The notes: a model not told the origin generated them from the letters alone. 8,260 bases of DNA from JBFKUL01 sp041635755 (GCA_041635755.1 JBFKUL010000124.1:1-8260), one strand, 5' to 3'. Positions 1 through 6,423 are shown, counted from the stretch's first letter. Numbers and translations are program-made.

Positions 1-387
1 CTTCGACGCGCGTTTGCGACCGGTTGCGATTCTGTTTCTGTACTCCAGATAGGCCGCTTTGACCTGGGCTTCGGAAAGGTCGTCGTTCTCGAACTTCTGC
101 ACGTCGATCGAGCCCAGCGCTTCGGCCAATTTGTCGAGGATCTGCATCATGGTCTTCTGATCCAGCGCTTGTCGCATGATCTGCTGCCCTGTACGGGTCA
201 GAAGGTATCGGTTCTCCGATTTCCGGACAAGACCGCCGTACCGCAACCAACCGAGACTCTGCCGCAGCTCTTCATGCGTGGGAATCGCATGATTGATGTA
301 GTCCGCCTGCCCGATGATGTCGACGAGCGTCGAGTCGGACCTGGAGACCGAATAGAGAATCCAGGCGTAGGCGATCCGGCCAGTCAT
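1..387 (-). CDS. Small winged-helix-like hypothetical protein, C-terminus outside the window
   Basis: An open minus-strand frame of 129 codons runs from an ATG at 387 to the window edge without a stop, so the 3' end is missing. I do not recognise the family. Residues about 17-65 read like a winged helix: a helical stretch (STLVDIIGQADYINH), then a helix with THEELRQSLGWL, then GGLVRKSENRYLLTRTG, the usual 'helix, GLV, strand, turn, YLLT-G' wing. Residues 66-95 look helical and the visible tail is basic (RNRIATGRKRASK). DNA binding or a protein-protein winged helix are both possible; this is inferred from pattern only. The start is uncertain: no Shine-Dalgarno precedes the ATG, and the frame stays open back to a TAA at 538-540 with an in-frame TTG at 522, but that extension has unconvincing composition. 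It lies 173 bases beyond the amidohydrolase stop on the same strand, so it could be read through from there or have its own promoter. Confidence 0.6.
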   Translation of the reverse strand, partial: MTGRIAYAWILYSVSRSDSTLVDIIGQADYINHAIPTHEELRQSLGWLRYGGLVRKSENRYLLTRTGQQIMRQALDQKTMMQILDKLAEALGSIDVQKFENDDLSEAQVKAAYLEYRNRIATGRKRASK

Positions 388-560
388 GGCGTGGAGGCGC
401 GACGCCTTGCGGCGCGGCAGGGTGGCCGATTCTGATGGAGCATTGCAGAACGCCCGGCATCCAGGCGCGATCGCTGGGAAATCGAGCTTGCCAGTCGAAT
501 CAATGCGATCGCCTCGGCTCAAGACCGACGGAAGGGTTTAGTACGCGCTGCGTTCCAGCA

Positions 561-1658
561 TCAACGGTGATCAAGCGGGTAGATCCTCTCCGCGTTGCCG
601 TGCGCGACCGCATTGGCCAGCTCAGGCGGCATCTGTGCGAGCGCTGCGCGGTAGTTTTGCAACGCTTCGTCGTCGGGCCCATGCCGGGCGCCGCTTTCCG
701 ATCGATGAAACGCGTCCGTTCCGATGACGAACCGGTCGGGAAAATCCCGCAGCAGCGCGAGCCAGCTCGGTTTGAGTTTCTTATCGGCATCGAGCGCGAA
801 AAAGGGCGCCGGCCTGCCGGCGTTCAGCCGCAGGCTCATGAACAGGTTCGGGTTCCGCGACAGCAATTCGCGCTGGATACCGGGCGTTCGAGTACCCAGG
901 AAATCGGTTCCGGCATGTGCCCACACAATCCTGGCGCGGCGGTTGTGCGCCAGCAAACGCTCGAACGCTGCCCTGTTCGCTTTCAGCAACGCCGGATTGG
1001 TCGCGTTGAAAACCGGCCGGTTCGGAAGGCTCATATCCTCCGGAACGAGGTCGAGATGCAGGTCCATGGGGATGTTGCGCTCCGCGGCAATGTCTGCGAG
1101 CAGCAGCAGCAGGGGATGGTCCGGTGGCGTCCATTCATAGGGATGCTGCGTGCCCATGGGCCGCAGGGAAAGGTGATGAAGGGAAATCTCACCGAAGACC
1201 ACGGCACCGGCAGAGACGATCTCCTCTGCGCGCTGGCGAAACGCCTTCCTGATCTCGTCCGTGACCTCATCCGGTGCCGTGCTCTGAAGGATCACGTTCA
1301 GGCTGCCGCCGCCCCCGCCGATGAGAATGCGGCCCGCGTAGCTCTTCCTTGCAAAGTCATACGATTCGATGTCGTATAGGCCGGCAGTTCCTTCAACCAT
1401 CGGCGGCGGAATGATAATGGTGCGACGAATGCCCGCCTGATCCATCCGTTCGAGCGCGACATCGAGCGCGCCATGCGCGTTCATGCTCGCTCGTCCACCG
1501 CCCTGATAGCGAGCCTTGCTGGCGAGAAGATGACCGTGCGTGTCGATGATGGTCGGCGCCTGCGCTGAAGCAATCGACACCGCGAAAAGCAGGAGGCTCA
1601 AGCCGATGGCAGAGCGCGCCGCCAGGACCGCCGCGTTCCATTCTCTCGAGTTTGACAT
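561..1658 (-). CDS. Exported amidohydrolase family protein (Amidohydrolase_2, TIM-barrel metal-dependent hydrolase)
   Basis: The 365-residue protein begins with an arginine-containing N-region, a hydrophobic core (about residues 15-30) and Ala-x-Ala sites at 30-34 (ASAQA), so it should be exported to the periplasm. The mature part shows the metal-hydrolase pattern: DTHGH with H41 and H43 at the first strand, E157 in FGEISLHH, H201 in MDLHLD, H248 in VWAHAG and D315 in VIGTDAF, ending in the family's closing HGNAERIY (353-360). These are the expected metal ligands and catalytic aspartate. The substrate cannot be read from sequence; relatives include decarboxylases, lactonases and hydrolases of carboxylic compounds. 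The ATG at 1658 is supported by a strong GGGAGGA (1666-1672) with a 7-base spacer. The peroxiredoxin-like gene lies 42 bases upstream on the same strand, so the two are probably one transcript. The long open frame on the opposite strand (about 435-1379) is its shadow. Confidence 0.88.
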   Translation of the reverse strand: MSNSREWNAAVLAARSAIGLSLLLFAVSIASAQAPTIIDTHGHLLASKARYQGGGRASMNAHGALDVALERMDQAGIRRTIIIPPPMVEGTAGLYDIESYDFARKSYAGRILIGGGGGSLNVILQSTAPDEVTDEIRKAFRQRAEEIVSAGAVVFGEISLHHLSLRPMGTQHPYEWTPPDHPLLLLLADIAAERNIPMDLHLDLVPEDMSLPNRPVFNATNPALLKANRAAFERLLAHNRRARIVWAHAGTDFLGTRTPGIQRELLSRNPNLFMSLRLNAGRPAPFFALDADKKLKPSWLALLRDFPDRFVIGTDAFHRSESGARHGPDDEALQNYRAALAQMPPELANAVAHGNAERIYPLDHR

Positions 1659-1700
1659 CGTAGGATCCTCCCGCGAGGCGAGGTCGTCGGATCGTCCGCC

Positions 1701-2357
1701 TCAAGGCTTGAGTGCGCGCGCCGCGGCGATGAGCCGCTCGGCGCTCGGGAAGCGGTAGAGCCCATGGATGCCGTCGCGCGCGCACTCGATGTCATGCCAT
1801 CGGATGATGCCGGCCCGATCCACCAGGAAGTGGCCGACGAACTGCGCCTGGTGGCGCGCCCGGTCGGCCTTGTCGTTCTCCGTCAGATCGACGCCGTCCG
1901 CCTTGTGGAAGGTCTCCCGCGCGCTGCCTTCAGGCAAGTCGAACTTCATCTCGCGTGCGAGGCGCACATAGTTGAGCTCGACGACTTCCCGGAGTTCGGG
2001 CGTTACGGGTACACGCGGAATTCCGTAGGCTTGATGGACCGTGAGGTCGGCATCCGCGCCGACCGGGCACCCCGACGGGCGGTGCCGAAAATACAGACGC
2101 GTGCGCTCGGCAGGACTGGCGACGATCGCTAAGGTCTGAACGCCGAGTTCCCGCAGCGCGGCTGCGGTGGTGCCAATGAGATTCAGGTGGCGTCGGCAGA
2201 ATGCGCAGTAGACGCCTCGAAGGACTGCAAGAAGCACCGGGCCTCTGGCGCGGGTCTGCGCAAGCGACACGGTGGCATCGCTGTCTGCTGCCGGAAGGGT
2301 GAACTCGGGGGCAACGTCTCCTGGCCCGAGCGGCTGCCGTGGTGCGACGGGTTCCAT
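1701..2357 (-). CDS. Peroxiredoxin-like (AhpC/TSA, redoxin-fold) protein
   Basis: This is a 218-residue thioredoxin-fold protein. Near the N-terminus GPGDVAPEFTLP (residues 11-22) is the classic AhpC/TSA opening. The second strand leads into LRGVYCAFCRRH, with C51 and C54 in a CxxC at the position where peroxiredoxin-like proteins carry 'RG-WCP-C'. The middle has YGIPRVPVTPE, and GHFLVDRAGIIRWHDIE (175-191) is the usual late strand pair. The likely role is thiol-dependent reduction of peroxides or disulfides in the cytoplasm; no signal peptide is seen. The PxxxT/SxxC signature of typical 2-Cys peroxiredoxins is absent, so it belongs to the looser peroxiredoxin-like group and peroxidase activity is not assured. 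An insertion around residues 130-170 is rich in charged residues. The start is the ATG at 2357, because GGAGGT sits 6 bases before it. A TTG five codons further up is in frame but overlaps that ribosome site. It precedes the exported amidohydrolase by 42 bases. Confidence 0.85.
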   Translation of the reverse strand: MEPVAPRQPLGPGDVAPEFTLPAADSDATVSLAQTRARGPVLLAVLRGVYCAFCRRHLNLIGTTAAALRELGVQTLAIVASPAERTRLYFRHRPSGCPVGADADLTVHQAYGIPRVPVTPELREVVELNYVRLAREMKFDLPEGSARETFHKADGVDLTENDKADRARHQAQFVGHFLVDRAGIIRWHDIECARDGIHGLYRFPSAERLIAAARALKP

Positions 2358-2363
2358 CTTGTG

Positions 2364-2369
2364 ACCTCC
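2364..2369 (-). promoter_or_regulatory. Shine-Dalgarno site that fixes the peroxiredoxin-like start
   Basis: The minus strand reads GGAGGT, then CACAAG, then ATG. This near-perfect ribosome site with a 6-base spacer selects the ATG at 2357 over the in-frame TTG at 2372, which would place the ribosome site inside the coding region. Confidence 0.8.
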
Positions 2370-2545
2370 CAACGCAATGCAAGTCCGTTGAGCCTGCTAA
2401 CGCACCGAGGCCGTGGCCGACTTGGACGTCACGCCGCGAAGCAGGCAGCGTCGTGAACTCCGTTGATCACTTGCCGTCCACGCCGCCTTCGAACCGAAGC
2501 TGGTGCACCGTAGCGTCAAAGCGCCGAGCGAATCGGCCACCACGC

Positions 2546-2579
2546 GATCGACGTGCATCCGCCACGCTTCATGTCGATC
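2546..2579. repeat. Inverted repeat, 10-bp arms, 14-base loop
   Basis: The left arm GATCGACGTG (2546-2555) pairs with CATGTCGATC (2570-2579), with nine Watson-Crick pairs and one G-T pair. It lies in the 325-base stretch (2358-2682) between the exporter stop and the peroxiredoxin-like start. It could be an RNA stem or an operator with spaced half-sites; no T-run follows on either strand. Apart from this and the hairpin at 2615-2678, I see nothing convincing in that stretch. The best small open frame (2397-2615, minus, GTG start) lacks a ribosome site and recognisable protein character. Confidence 0.4.
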
Positions 2580-2614
2580 CAAGACGGTACCCCCACGAGC
2601 GCGCGCAAGCAACA

Positions 2615-2678
2615 CCGCCCGGAAGTGGGGTCGTGTCGGACCAAGGCAACGACGCGGGGGGGCCCCCTTTCCGGGCGG
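2615..2678 (-). terminator. Long hairpin just past the EamA exporter stop, possible terminator
   Basis: The arms CCGCCCGGAA (2615-2624) and TTCCGGGCGG (2669-2678) are perfectly complementary over 10 pairs. Pairing continues inward through one G-T, one mismatch and four more G-C pairs (2627-2630 with 2663-2666). The hairpin begins 4 bases after the exporter's TAG (2683-2685), where a transcription end would be expected. In the minus direction the second arm is followed by TGTTGCTTG, which is only moderately T-rich, and the loop is long (about 32 bases after the inner pairs). It is therefore either an imperfect intrinsic terminator or a 3' stem that protects the transcript after Rho-dependent ending. 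The loop holds a run of seven G next to five C on the plus strand. Confidence 0.5.
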
Positions 2679-2682
2679 GAAA

Positions 2683-3579
2683 CTAGGTCGTGCGCTCCGC
2701 CCGCCGCAGCGTCGAAAGCGCGACGCCGGTCAGAATCAGCGCGATGCCGGCGAAATGAAACCACTGCGGGTACTCGCCGAGAAACAGCGCCGAAAGACCG
2801 ACGCCGAGGGCCGGCATCAGGTGCATGGTCGCGCCGGCGCGCGCCGCGCCGAGCCGCGTCACGACGTAGCTCCAGCCCGCGTAGGCGAGTAGCAGCGAGC
2901 CGATCGCCGAGTAGCCGATCGCCGCCGCGCCCGTGGGTGTGATCAGCACCCTGCCGTCGCGCACGAGCTCCCAGGCGACCCACGGCGCCATGTAGACGAG
3001 GCCGAACGCGCAGACCACGGCGATGAGCTCGGTCGTGCTTAGCGCGTCGCGCCGCAGGCGCAGGAACACGGTGTAGGAGCCCCACATCGCCATCGAGCCG
3101 AGCGCGAGCAGATCGCCGACGTTGAACGAGAGCGCCGCGATCGCGCCCGGCCGGCCACCGGTGGCGATCAGCGTCACGCCGACGAAGGACACGGAGACGC
3201 CGATCCATTGCAGCGCACGGATCTTCTCGCCGAGCAGCGGGGCGGCAAGCAGCAGGATGAAAATCGGCGAGGTCGACAGGTAAAGCGTGCCGCTCGTTGC
3301 CGTGGTGTAGTGCAACCCGAGCCACTGCATCGCCAGGTGCAGCCCGCCGCCGAACAGGCCGAGCGCGACGAGCACGCCCCAGTCGCGAGCGCCGAGCGCG
3401 CGTAGCTTGACCGCGAGGCCCTGCCACACGAACGGCGCGAGCACCAAGAGCACGATCACGAGCCGACCGGCGGTGGCGATACCGGGCGCGACGTCGTCGC
3501 GCACTGCGCGCGCGACGATCCAGTTCCCGGTCCACAACAGCAGTGTTGCGAGGAGCACGAGGTAGGCGCCGGTGCGCAT
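2683..3579 (-). CDS. EamA/DMT-superfamily transporter (RhaT/RarD-type exporter)
   Basis: This is a 298-residue integral membrane protein with about ten hydrophobic segments and two EamA repeats (about residues 6-140 and 152-290). Typical marks are the opening LLATLLLWTGNWIVARAV, the end of repeat one with STSPIFILLLAAPLLGEKI (102-120), and the end of repeat two with MPALGVGLSALFLGEYPQWF (255-274) followed by GIALILTGVALS. The length is normal for the family. Members move small metabolites such as amino acids or purines, usually outward; the substrate here cannot be told. The ATG at 3579 fits the expected N-terminus, but no Shine-Dalgarno is visible, and a CATAAT box lies only 8 bases before it, which suggests a leaderless or nearly leaderless message. 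The gene diverges from the alpha/beta hydrolase across a 97-base gap. Confidence 0.9.
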   Translation of the reverse strand: MRTGAYLVLLATLLLWTGNWIVARAVRDDVAPGIATAGRLVIVLLVLAPFVWQGLAVKLRALGARDWGVLVALGLFGGGLHLAMQWLGLHYTTATSGTLYLSTSPIFILLLAAPLLGEKIRALQWIGVSVSFVGVTLIATGGRPGAIAALSFNVGDLLALGSMAMWGSYTVFLRLRRDALSTTELIAVVCAFGLVYMAPWVAWELVRDGRVLITPTGAAAIGYSAIGSLLLAYAGWSYVVTRLGAARAGATMHLMPALGVGLSALFLGEYPQWFHFAGIALILTGVALSTLRRAERTT

Positions 3580-3587
3580 GGCAGCGC

Positions 3588-3593
3588 ATTATG
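3588..3593 (-). promoter_or_regulatory. Possible -10 box for the EamA exporter gene
   Basis: The minus strand carries CATAAT (5 of 6 to TATAAT) ending 8 bases before the exporter's ATG. Transcription would start within a few bases of the start codon, matching the missing ribosome site. No good -35 box is present at 16-18 bases, so this is weakly supported. Confidence 0.3.
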
Positions 3594-3638
3594 GATGAAG
3601 CGCGCAGCGAAACGCGGCGGCGTCCCACCGCAGGTGCG

Positions 3639-3647
3639 TGCTATGCT
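3639..3647 (+). promoter_or_regulatory. Possible extended -10 box for the alpha/beta hydrolase - MFS operon
   Basis: TGCTATGCT matches the extended -10 pattern TGnTATnnT, 29 bases before the chosen ATG at 3677. No good -35 box is seen. The box overlaps an alternative GTG start at 3638, which argues for the downstream ATG. Confidence 0.35.
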
Positions 3648-3676
3648 CGCCGCTCCCCGCCGTCGCCCTCAGAAGC

Positions 3677-4453
3677 ATGCCTTTTGTCACCGCTGCCGGT
3701 CGCAAGCTTGAATACGAATGGCTTGATGCCGACGCGCCGGGGCGCCCCACCTTGGTGTTCCTGCACGAGGGGCTCGGCTCGATCCGCCAGTGGCGCGATT
3801 TTCCGCTGCGCTTGGTGAAAGCGACCGGCTGCCGCGCGCTCGTCTACAACCGCTACGGCTACGGTCAGTCCGAGGTGCTCGTCGAGCCGCGGCGCAGCGT
3901 GCGCTTCATGCACGAGGAGGCGATCGAGTCCCTGCCCAAGGTGCTCGCGGCGCTCGAGATTGAAGCGCCGCTGCTCGTCGGGCATTCCGATGGCGCCTCG
4001 ATCGCGCTGATTCACGCGGGCGCAGGACATGCAGTGCGCGGCCTCGCGCTGATGGCGCCGCACGTGTTCGTCGAGGAGGTTTGCATCCGCTCGATCGAAC
4101 GCGCCAGGCGCGAGTTCGAGGCGAGCGATTTGCCGGAGCGACTCGGCAAATACCACCGCGATCCGCGGCGCACGTTCTACCTGTGGAACGACGTGTGGCT
4201 GGATCCTGCGTTCTTGGATTGGAACCTCGAGGACTATCTTCCCGGCATCCGCTGCCCGGTGCTCGCGATCCAGGGGCGCGACGACGAGTACGGCACTATG
4301 GCGCAGCTGGCCGCGATCCGACGCGGCGTCGCCGGACCCTGCGAGCTCGTCGAGCTGGAGGCCTGCGGGCACAGCCCGTTCCGCGACCAACCCGAGCGCA
4401 CGCTCGAAGCGCTGACGCGCTTCGTCAACGCGCGCGCCATGGCGGAGGCCTGA
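3677..4453 (+). CDS. Alpha/beta hydrolase
   Basis: This is a 258-residue soluble alpha/beta-hydrolase-fold protein. The sequence shows VFLHEGLGS (27-35) as oxyanion-hole loop, YNRYGYGQS (57-65), the nucleophile elbow VGHSDGAS with S104, the acid in IQGRDDEYGT (D202 or D203) and the final histidine in ACGHSPF (H232). The lid lies between about 131 and 185. The fold covers esterases, C-C hydrolases and lactonases; the substrate is unknown. I chose the ATG at 3677 because MPFVTAAGRKLEYEWL is a natural opening. A GTG at 3638 would add 13 residues without family character and overlap a likely -10 box. The ribosome site before 3677 is weak (AGAAG). The MFS gene begins 4 bases after the stop, so the two are surely co-transcribed and probably translationally coupled. 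Confidence 0.9.
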   Translation: MPFVTAAGRKLEYEWLDADAPGRPTLVFLHEGLGSIRQWRDFPLRLVKATGCRALVYNRYGYGQSEVLVEPRRSVRFMHEEAIESLPKVLAALEIEAPLLVGHSDGASIALIHAGAGHAVRGLALMAPHVFVEEVCIRSIERARREFEASDLPERLGKYHRDPRRTFYLWNDVWLDPAFLDWNLEDYLPGIRCPVLAIQGRDDEYGTMAQLAAIRRGVAGPCELVELEACGHSPFRDQPERTLEALTRFVNARAMAEA

Positions 4454-4457
4454 GGCG

Positions 4458-5684
4458 ATGGACGCCTCAGGACGCACGCTCCGGCAGGACGTCAAGGTGA
4501 TCGGGCTGATCGCCTCTGCACACGGCCTGTCGCACTTCTACCAGTTGGTGATCGCGGTGCTTTTCCCGCTCATCAAGGACGACCTCGGCGTGAGCTACGC
4601 CGCGCTCGGTGCCACGGTGGCGATCTTCTACGTGGTCTCGGGCGTGTGCCAGACGATCGCGGGGTTCCTCGTCGACCGGCTGGGCGCGCGCCGCGTGCTG
4701 ATCGCCGGGCTGGCGCTGTGCTCGGCGGGCGTGTTCCTCGCGGGACTCGCGCGCAACTACGAGATGCTGGCGTTCGCGGCGTTTGTCGCCGGTGTGGGCA
4801 ACAGCGTGTTCCACCCGGCCGACTTCGCCATCCTCAATGCGCGGGTCGACACGCGGCGCCTGGGTTATGCGTTCAGCTTCCACGGCATCGGCGGCACGCT
4901 CGGCTGGGCGCTCGCGCCGGTATTCAGCTACGGCATGTCGGCGCTTTATGGCTGGCACGTCGCGCTGATGGTTTCGGCGGTGCTCGGCGTGGTGATGATC
5001 GCGCTGGTGCTCGCCGGTGGCGAGGCGCTCGATATTGCGCGCCCGCAACCGTTTGCCCGGACGCAAGGGGCGGGGCGCTTTGCCGACGACGTGCGCCTGC
5101 TCACGCGGGCGCCCGTGCTGATGTGCTTCCTGTACTTCCTGCTGCTCGCGGCGGCGCTGATCGGGGTGCAGAATTTCGGCGTCGCCGGGCTGGTTGCGTT
5201 CTACCAGGCGCCGGCGTCGATCGCCTCGGCCGCGCTTACCGCGTTCCTGATCGGCGGCGCTTGCGGGATCCTGTTCGGAGGCTACGTTGCCGGGCGCACC
5301 CATCGCCATGACCTGGTCGCGGCCGGCGGTATGGCGGCCGCGGCGCTGTGCGTGCTGGTGCTGGCTTTTGGCGCGCTGCCGCTCGCGCTGCTTGCGCCGC
5401 TGCTGGCGATGGCCGGGTTTCTCTCCGGCATGACCAATCCCTCGCGCGACCTGCTGGTGCGCGGCGCGACGCCCAAGGGCGCGACGGGCAAAGTGTACGG
5501 TTTCGTCTACTCGGGTCTGGACGTCGGCTCGATGGCGGTGCCGGTGCTCTACGGCTGGCTGCTCGACCGCGGCCATTCGCAGATGGTGTTCTACGGCGTG
5601 TTCGTCATGCTGCTGCTGACGGTGTTCACGGTGCTGCAGCTGCCGGGTCGGGGCGGGCAGGTCGCGCGCGCACCCGCGGCCTGA
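4458..5684 (+). CDS. MFS transporter, similar to the fosmidomycin-resistance (Fsr) group
   Basis: This is a 408-residue inner-membrane protein with about 12 hydrophobic segments in two halves split by a polar stretch near 188-215. The first helix carries AHGLSHFYQLVIAVLFPLI (21-39), as in Fsr-like carriers. The MFS motif A is GFLVDRLGARRV (69-80), GNSVFHPADFAIL (114-126) is another mark of this group, and PSRDLLVRGATPKGATGK (328-345) starts the late conserved loop. It would move a small compound by proton exchange, likely outward; the resemblance to Fsr does not prove drug export. The ATG at 4458 follows the hydrolase stop by 4 bases, with GGAGG at 4443-4447 inside the end of the hydrolase gene as ribosome site. 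It ends 15 bases from the stop of the convergent MEDS gene, with no room for a separate terminator. Confidence 0.9.
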   Translation: MDASGRTLRQDVKVIGLIASAHGLSHFYQLVIAVLFPLIKDDLGVSYAALGATVAIFYVVSGVCQTIAGFLVDRLGARRVLIAGLALCSAGVFLAGLARNYEMLAFAAFVAGVGNSVFHPADFAILNARVDTRRLGYAFSFHGIGGTLGWALAPVFSYGMSALYGWHVALMVSAVLGVVMIALVLAGGEALDIARPQPFARTQGAGRFADDVRLLTRAPVLMCFLYFLLLAAALIGVQNFGVAGLVAFYQAPASIASAALTAFLIGGACGILFGGYVAGRTHRHDLVAAGGMAAAALCVLVLAFGALPLALLAPLLAMAGFLSGMTNPSRDLLVRGATPKGATGKVYGFVYSGLDVGSMAVPVLYGWLLDRGHSQMVFYGVFVMLLLTVFTVLQLPGRGGQVARAPAA

Positions 5685-5699
5685 GCGCCGAGGGAAAGG

Positions 5700-6155
5700 C
5701 TAGGGCAGGCAGACGCCCGAGTGCTCGGCGCAGATCATGCGTATCGAGCGATGGTGCTCCTCGGCCCGCAGGGCGCGCACCGGGTAGGCGCATAGCAGCG
5801 AAAAGGACAGGTCCGAGATCAGCTGGTTCCAGAGCTGCTCCAGGCGCACCGTGGCGTTCGCGTTGCCCTCGGCGAGCAGTACGGCGACCATCTCGCCGAA
5901 CACCCGGACCTTGCGCCGCCCGCCGCCGGAGGCGCGCCGCAGGAGAGTCCCAACGGTGGCCGCGAAGCGCTTCTCGTCCGGCCAGCCCTTGACCATGAAC
6001 TTGCCCAGCGTCTCGGCGGCGTCGAGCGCCACGATCGACGAGGCGCGCGCCGGAGCGCGTTCGCTCAGGCGCGCCTCGATCAGACTGTAGTGCGCCTTGG
6101 TCGCGACGACCACGCAGGCCTCGTCCGCCCGCAGACCCGCCTCGACAAAGGCCAT
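5700..6155 (-). CDS. MEDS-domain (DcmR-type sensory) protein, 5' end broken or unusually started
   Basis: The frame from the first ATG (6155) gives 151 residues that match the MEDS domain: AGLRADEACVVVATKAHYSLIEARL (6-30) as seen in pieces, LDAAETLGKFMVKGWPDEKRF (44-64), RVFGEMVAVLLAEGN (84-98), RLEQLWNQL (104-112) and SLLCAYPV (119-126). MEDS is a regulatory or sensing domain related to DcmR of methylotrophs and often sits alone or next to histidine kinases; no kinase or DNA-binding part is present here. The domain's first strand, HIVQFYEGD, is encoded just upstream (codons from 6209 to 6156) in the same frame, so the ATG at 6155 is internal to the domain and has no ribosome site. The upstream frame stays open to a stop at 6390-6392 but has no ATG, GTG or TTG. 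The gene may therefore be a pseudogene, contain a sequence error, or use a rare start. Confidence 0.75.
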   Translation of the reverse strand: MAFVEAGLRADEACVVVATKAHYSLIEARLSERAPARASSIVALDAAETLGKFMVKGWPDEKRFAATVGTLLRRASGGGRRKVRVFGEMVAVLLAEGNANATVRLEQLWNQLISDLSFSLLCAYPVRALRAEEHHRSIRMICAEHSGVCLP

Positions 6156-6305
6156 GACGAGGTCGGTATAGGAGGCGTCGCCCTCGTAGAACTGGACGAT
6201 ATGGGAGTTCGTAAGCCGCTCCGGTCTTGAATGGGGGGTGTTCGGTGCGCGCCAGCGGCCTTGAAGAACGGCTGGTCGCTTTCTTGTGCGTGATGCGCTT
6301 CGGCA
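6156..6305 (-). other. Missing N-terminal part of the MEDS gene, with a candidate frameshift at the six-G run
   Basis: Codons 6209-6156 in the MEDS frame encode NSHIVQFYEGDASYTDLV, the expected start of the domain, but no usual start codon lies upstream in frame. Loss of one base from the run of six G at 6233-6238 (C on the coding strand) would join this frame to another one that has a TTG at 6305, with CCGGGG 7 bases before it, and further up an ATG at 6414. The joined protein would carry a basic, Ser/Thr-rich leader (KRITHKKATSRSSRPLARTE) before the domain. The break is seen in the sequence; the repair is inference. Confidence 0.45.
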
Positions 6306-6314
6306 AGACGATAC

Positions 6315-6329
6315 CCCGGCGATGCCGGG
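6315..6329. repeat. Short perfect hairpin, 6-bp stem
   Basis: CCCGGC, loop GAT, GCCGGG. The hairpin lies between the MEDS gene and the DUF2059 gene. No T-run follows closely on either strand; on the plus strand a T6 run comes only 24 bases later, too far for an intrinsic terminator. Confidence 0.35.
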
Positions 6330-6360
6330 CGCGCAATGTCGATTTCGTAGAGGTTTTTTG

Positions 6361-6377
6361 CGACGCGGAATGCGTCG
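6361..6377. repeat. Short perfect hairpin next to a T6 run
   Basis: CGACGC, loop GGAAT, GCGTCG. The T6 run (6354-6359) precedes it on the plus strand, so neither strand has the hairpin-then-T order of a terminator. It lies upstream of the DUF2059 gene's likely promoter and could be an operator-like site. Confidence 0.35.
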
Positions 6378-6414
6378 AGCGAGAAATAGTTACCTGTCGT
6401 TCTTCCTGCCGCAT

Positions 6415-6423
6415 TGCTAGCAT
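6415..6423 (+). promoter_or_regulatory. Possible extended -10 box for the DUF2059 gene
   Basis: TGCTAGCAT fits the extended -10 form (TG, one base, then a TA..AT hexamer) 27 bases before the ATG at 6451. The surrounding 6360-6440 stretch is less GC-rich than the genes, as expected for a promoter. The -35 match is poor. Confidence 0.35.

Noticed and set aside
435..1379. 314-codon plus-strand open frame
   Set aside because: It is opposite the amidohydrolase, whose motifs, signal peptide and ribosome site are clear. The plus-strand product has no recognisable domain and the composition of an antisense frame.
2397..2615. Small minus-strand frame of 72 codons in the gap before the peroxiredoxin-like gene
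   Set aside because: GTG start without a ribosome site, unconvincing residue composition, and its start overlaps the arm of the long hairpin.
2516..3628. 370-codon minus-strand open frame overlapping the exporter
   Set aside because: Arg-rich shifted-frame reading of the EamA gene; the exporter frame has the membrane segments and family motifs.
4467..5576. 369-codon minus-strand open frame
   Set aside because: Antisense shadow of the MFS gene; extremely rich in Arg, His and Gln, with no domain.
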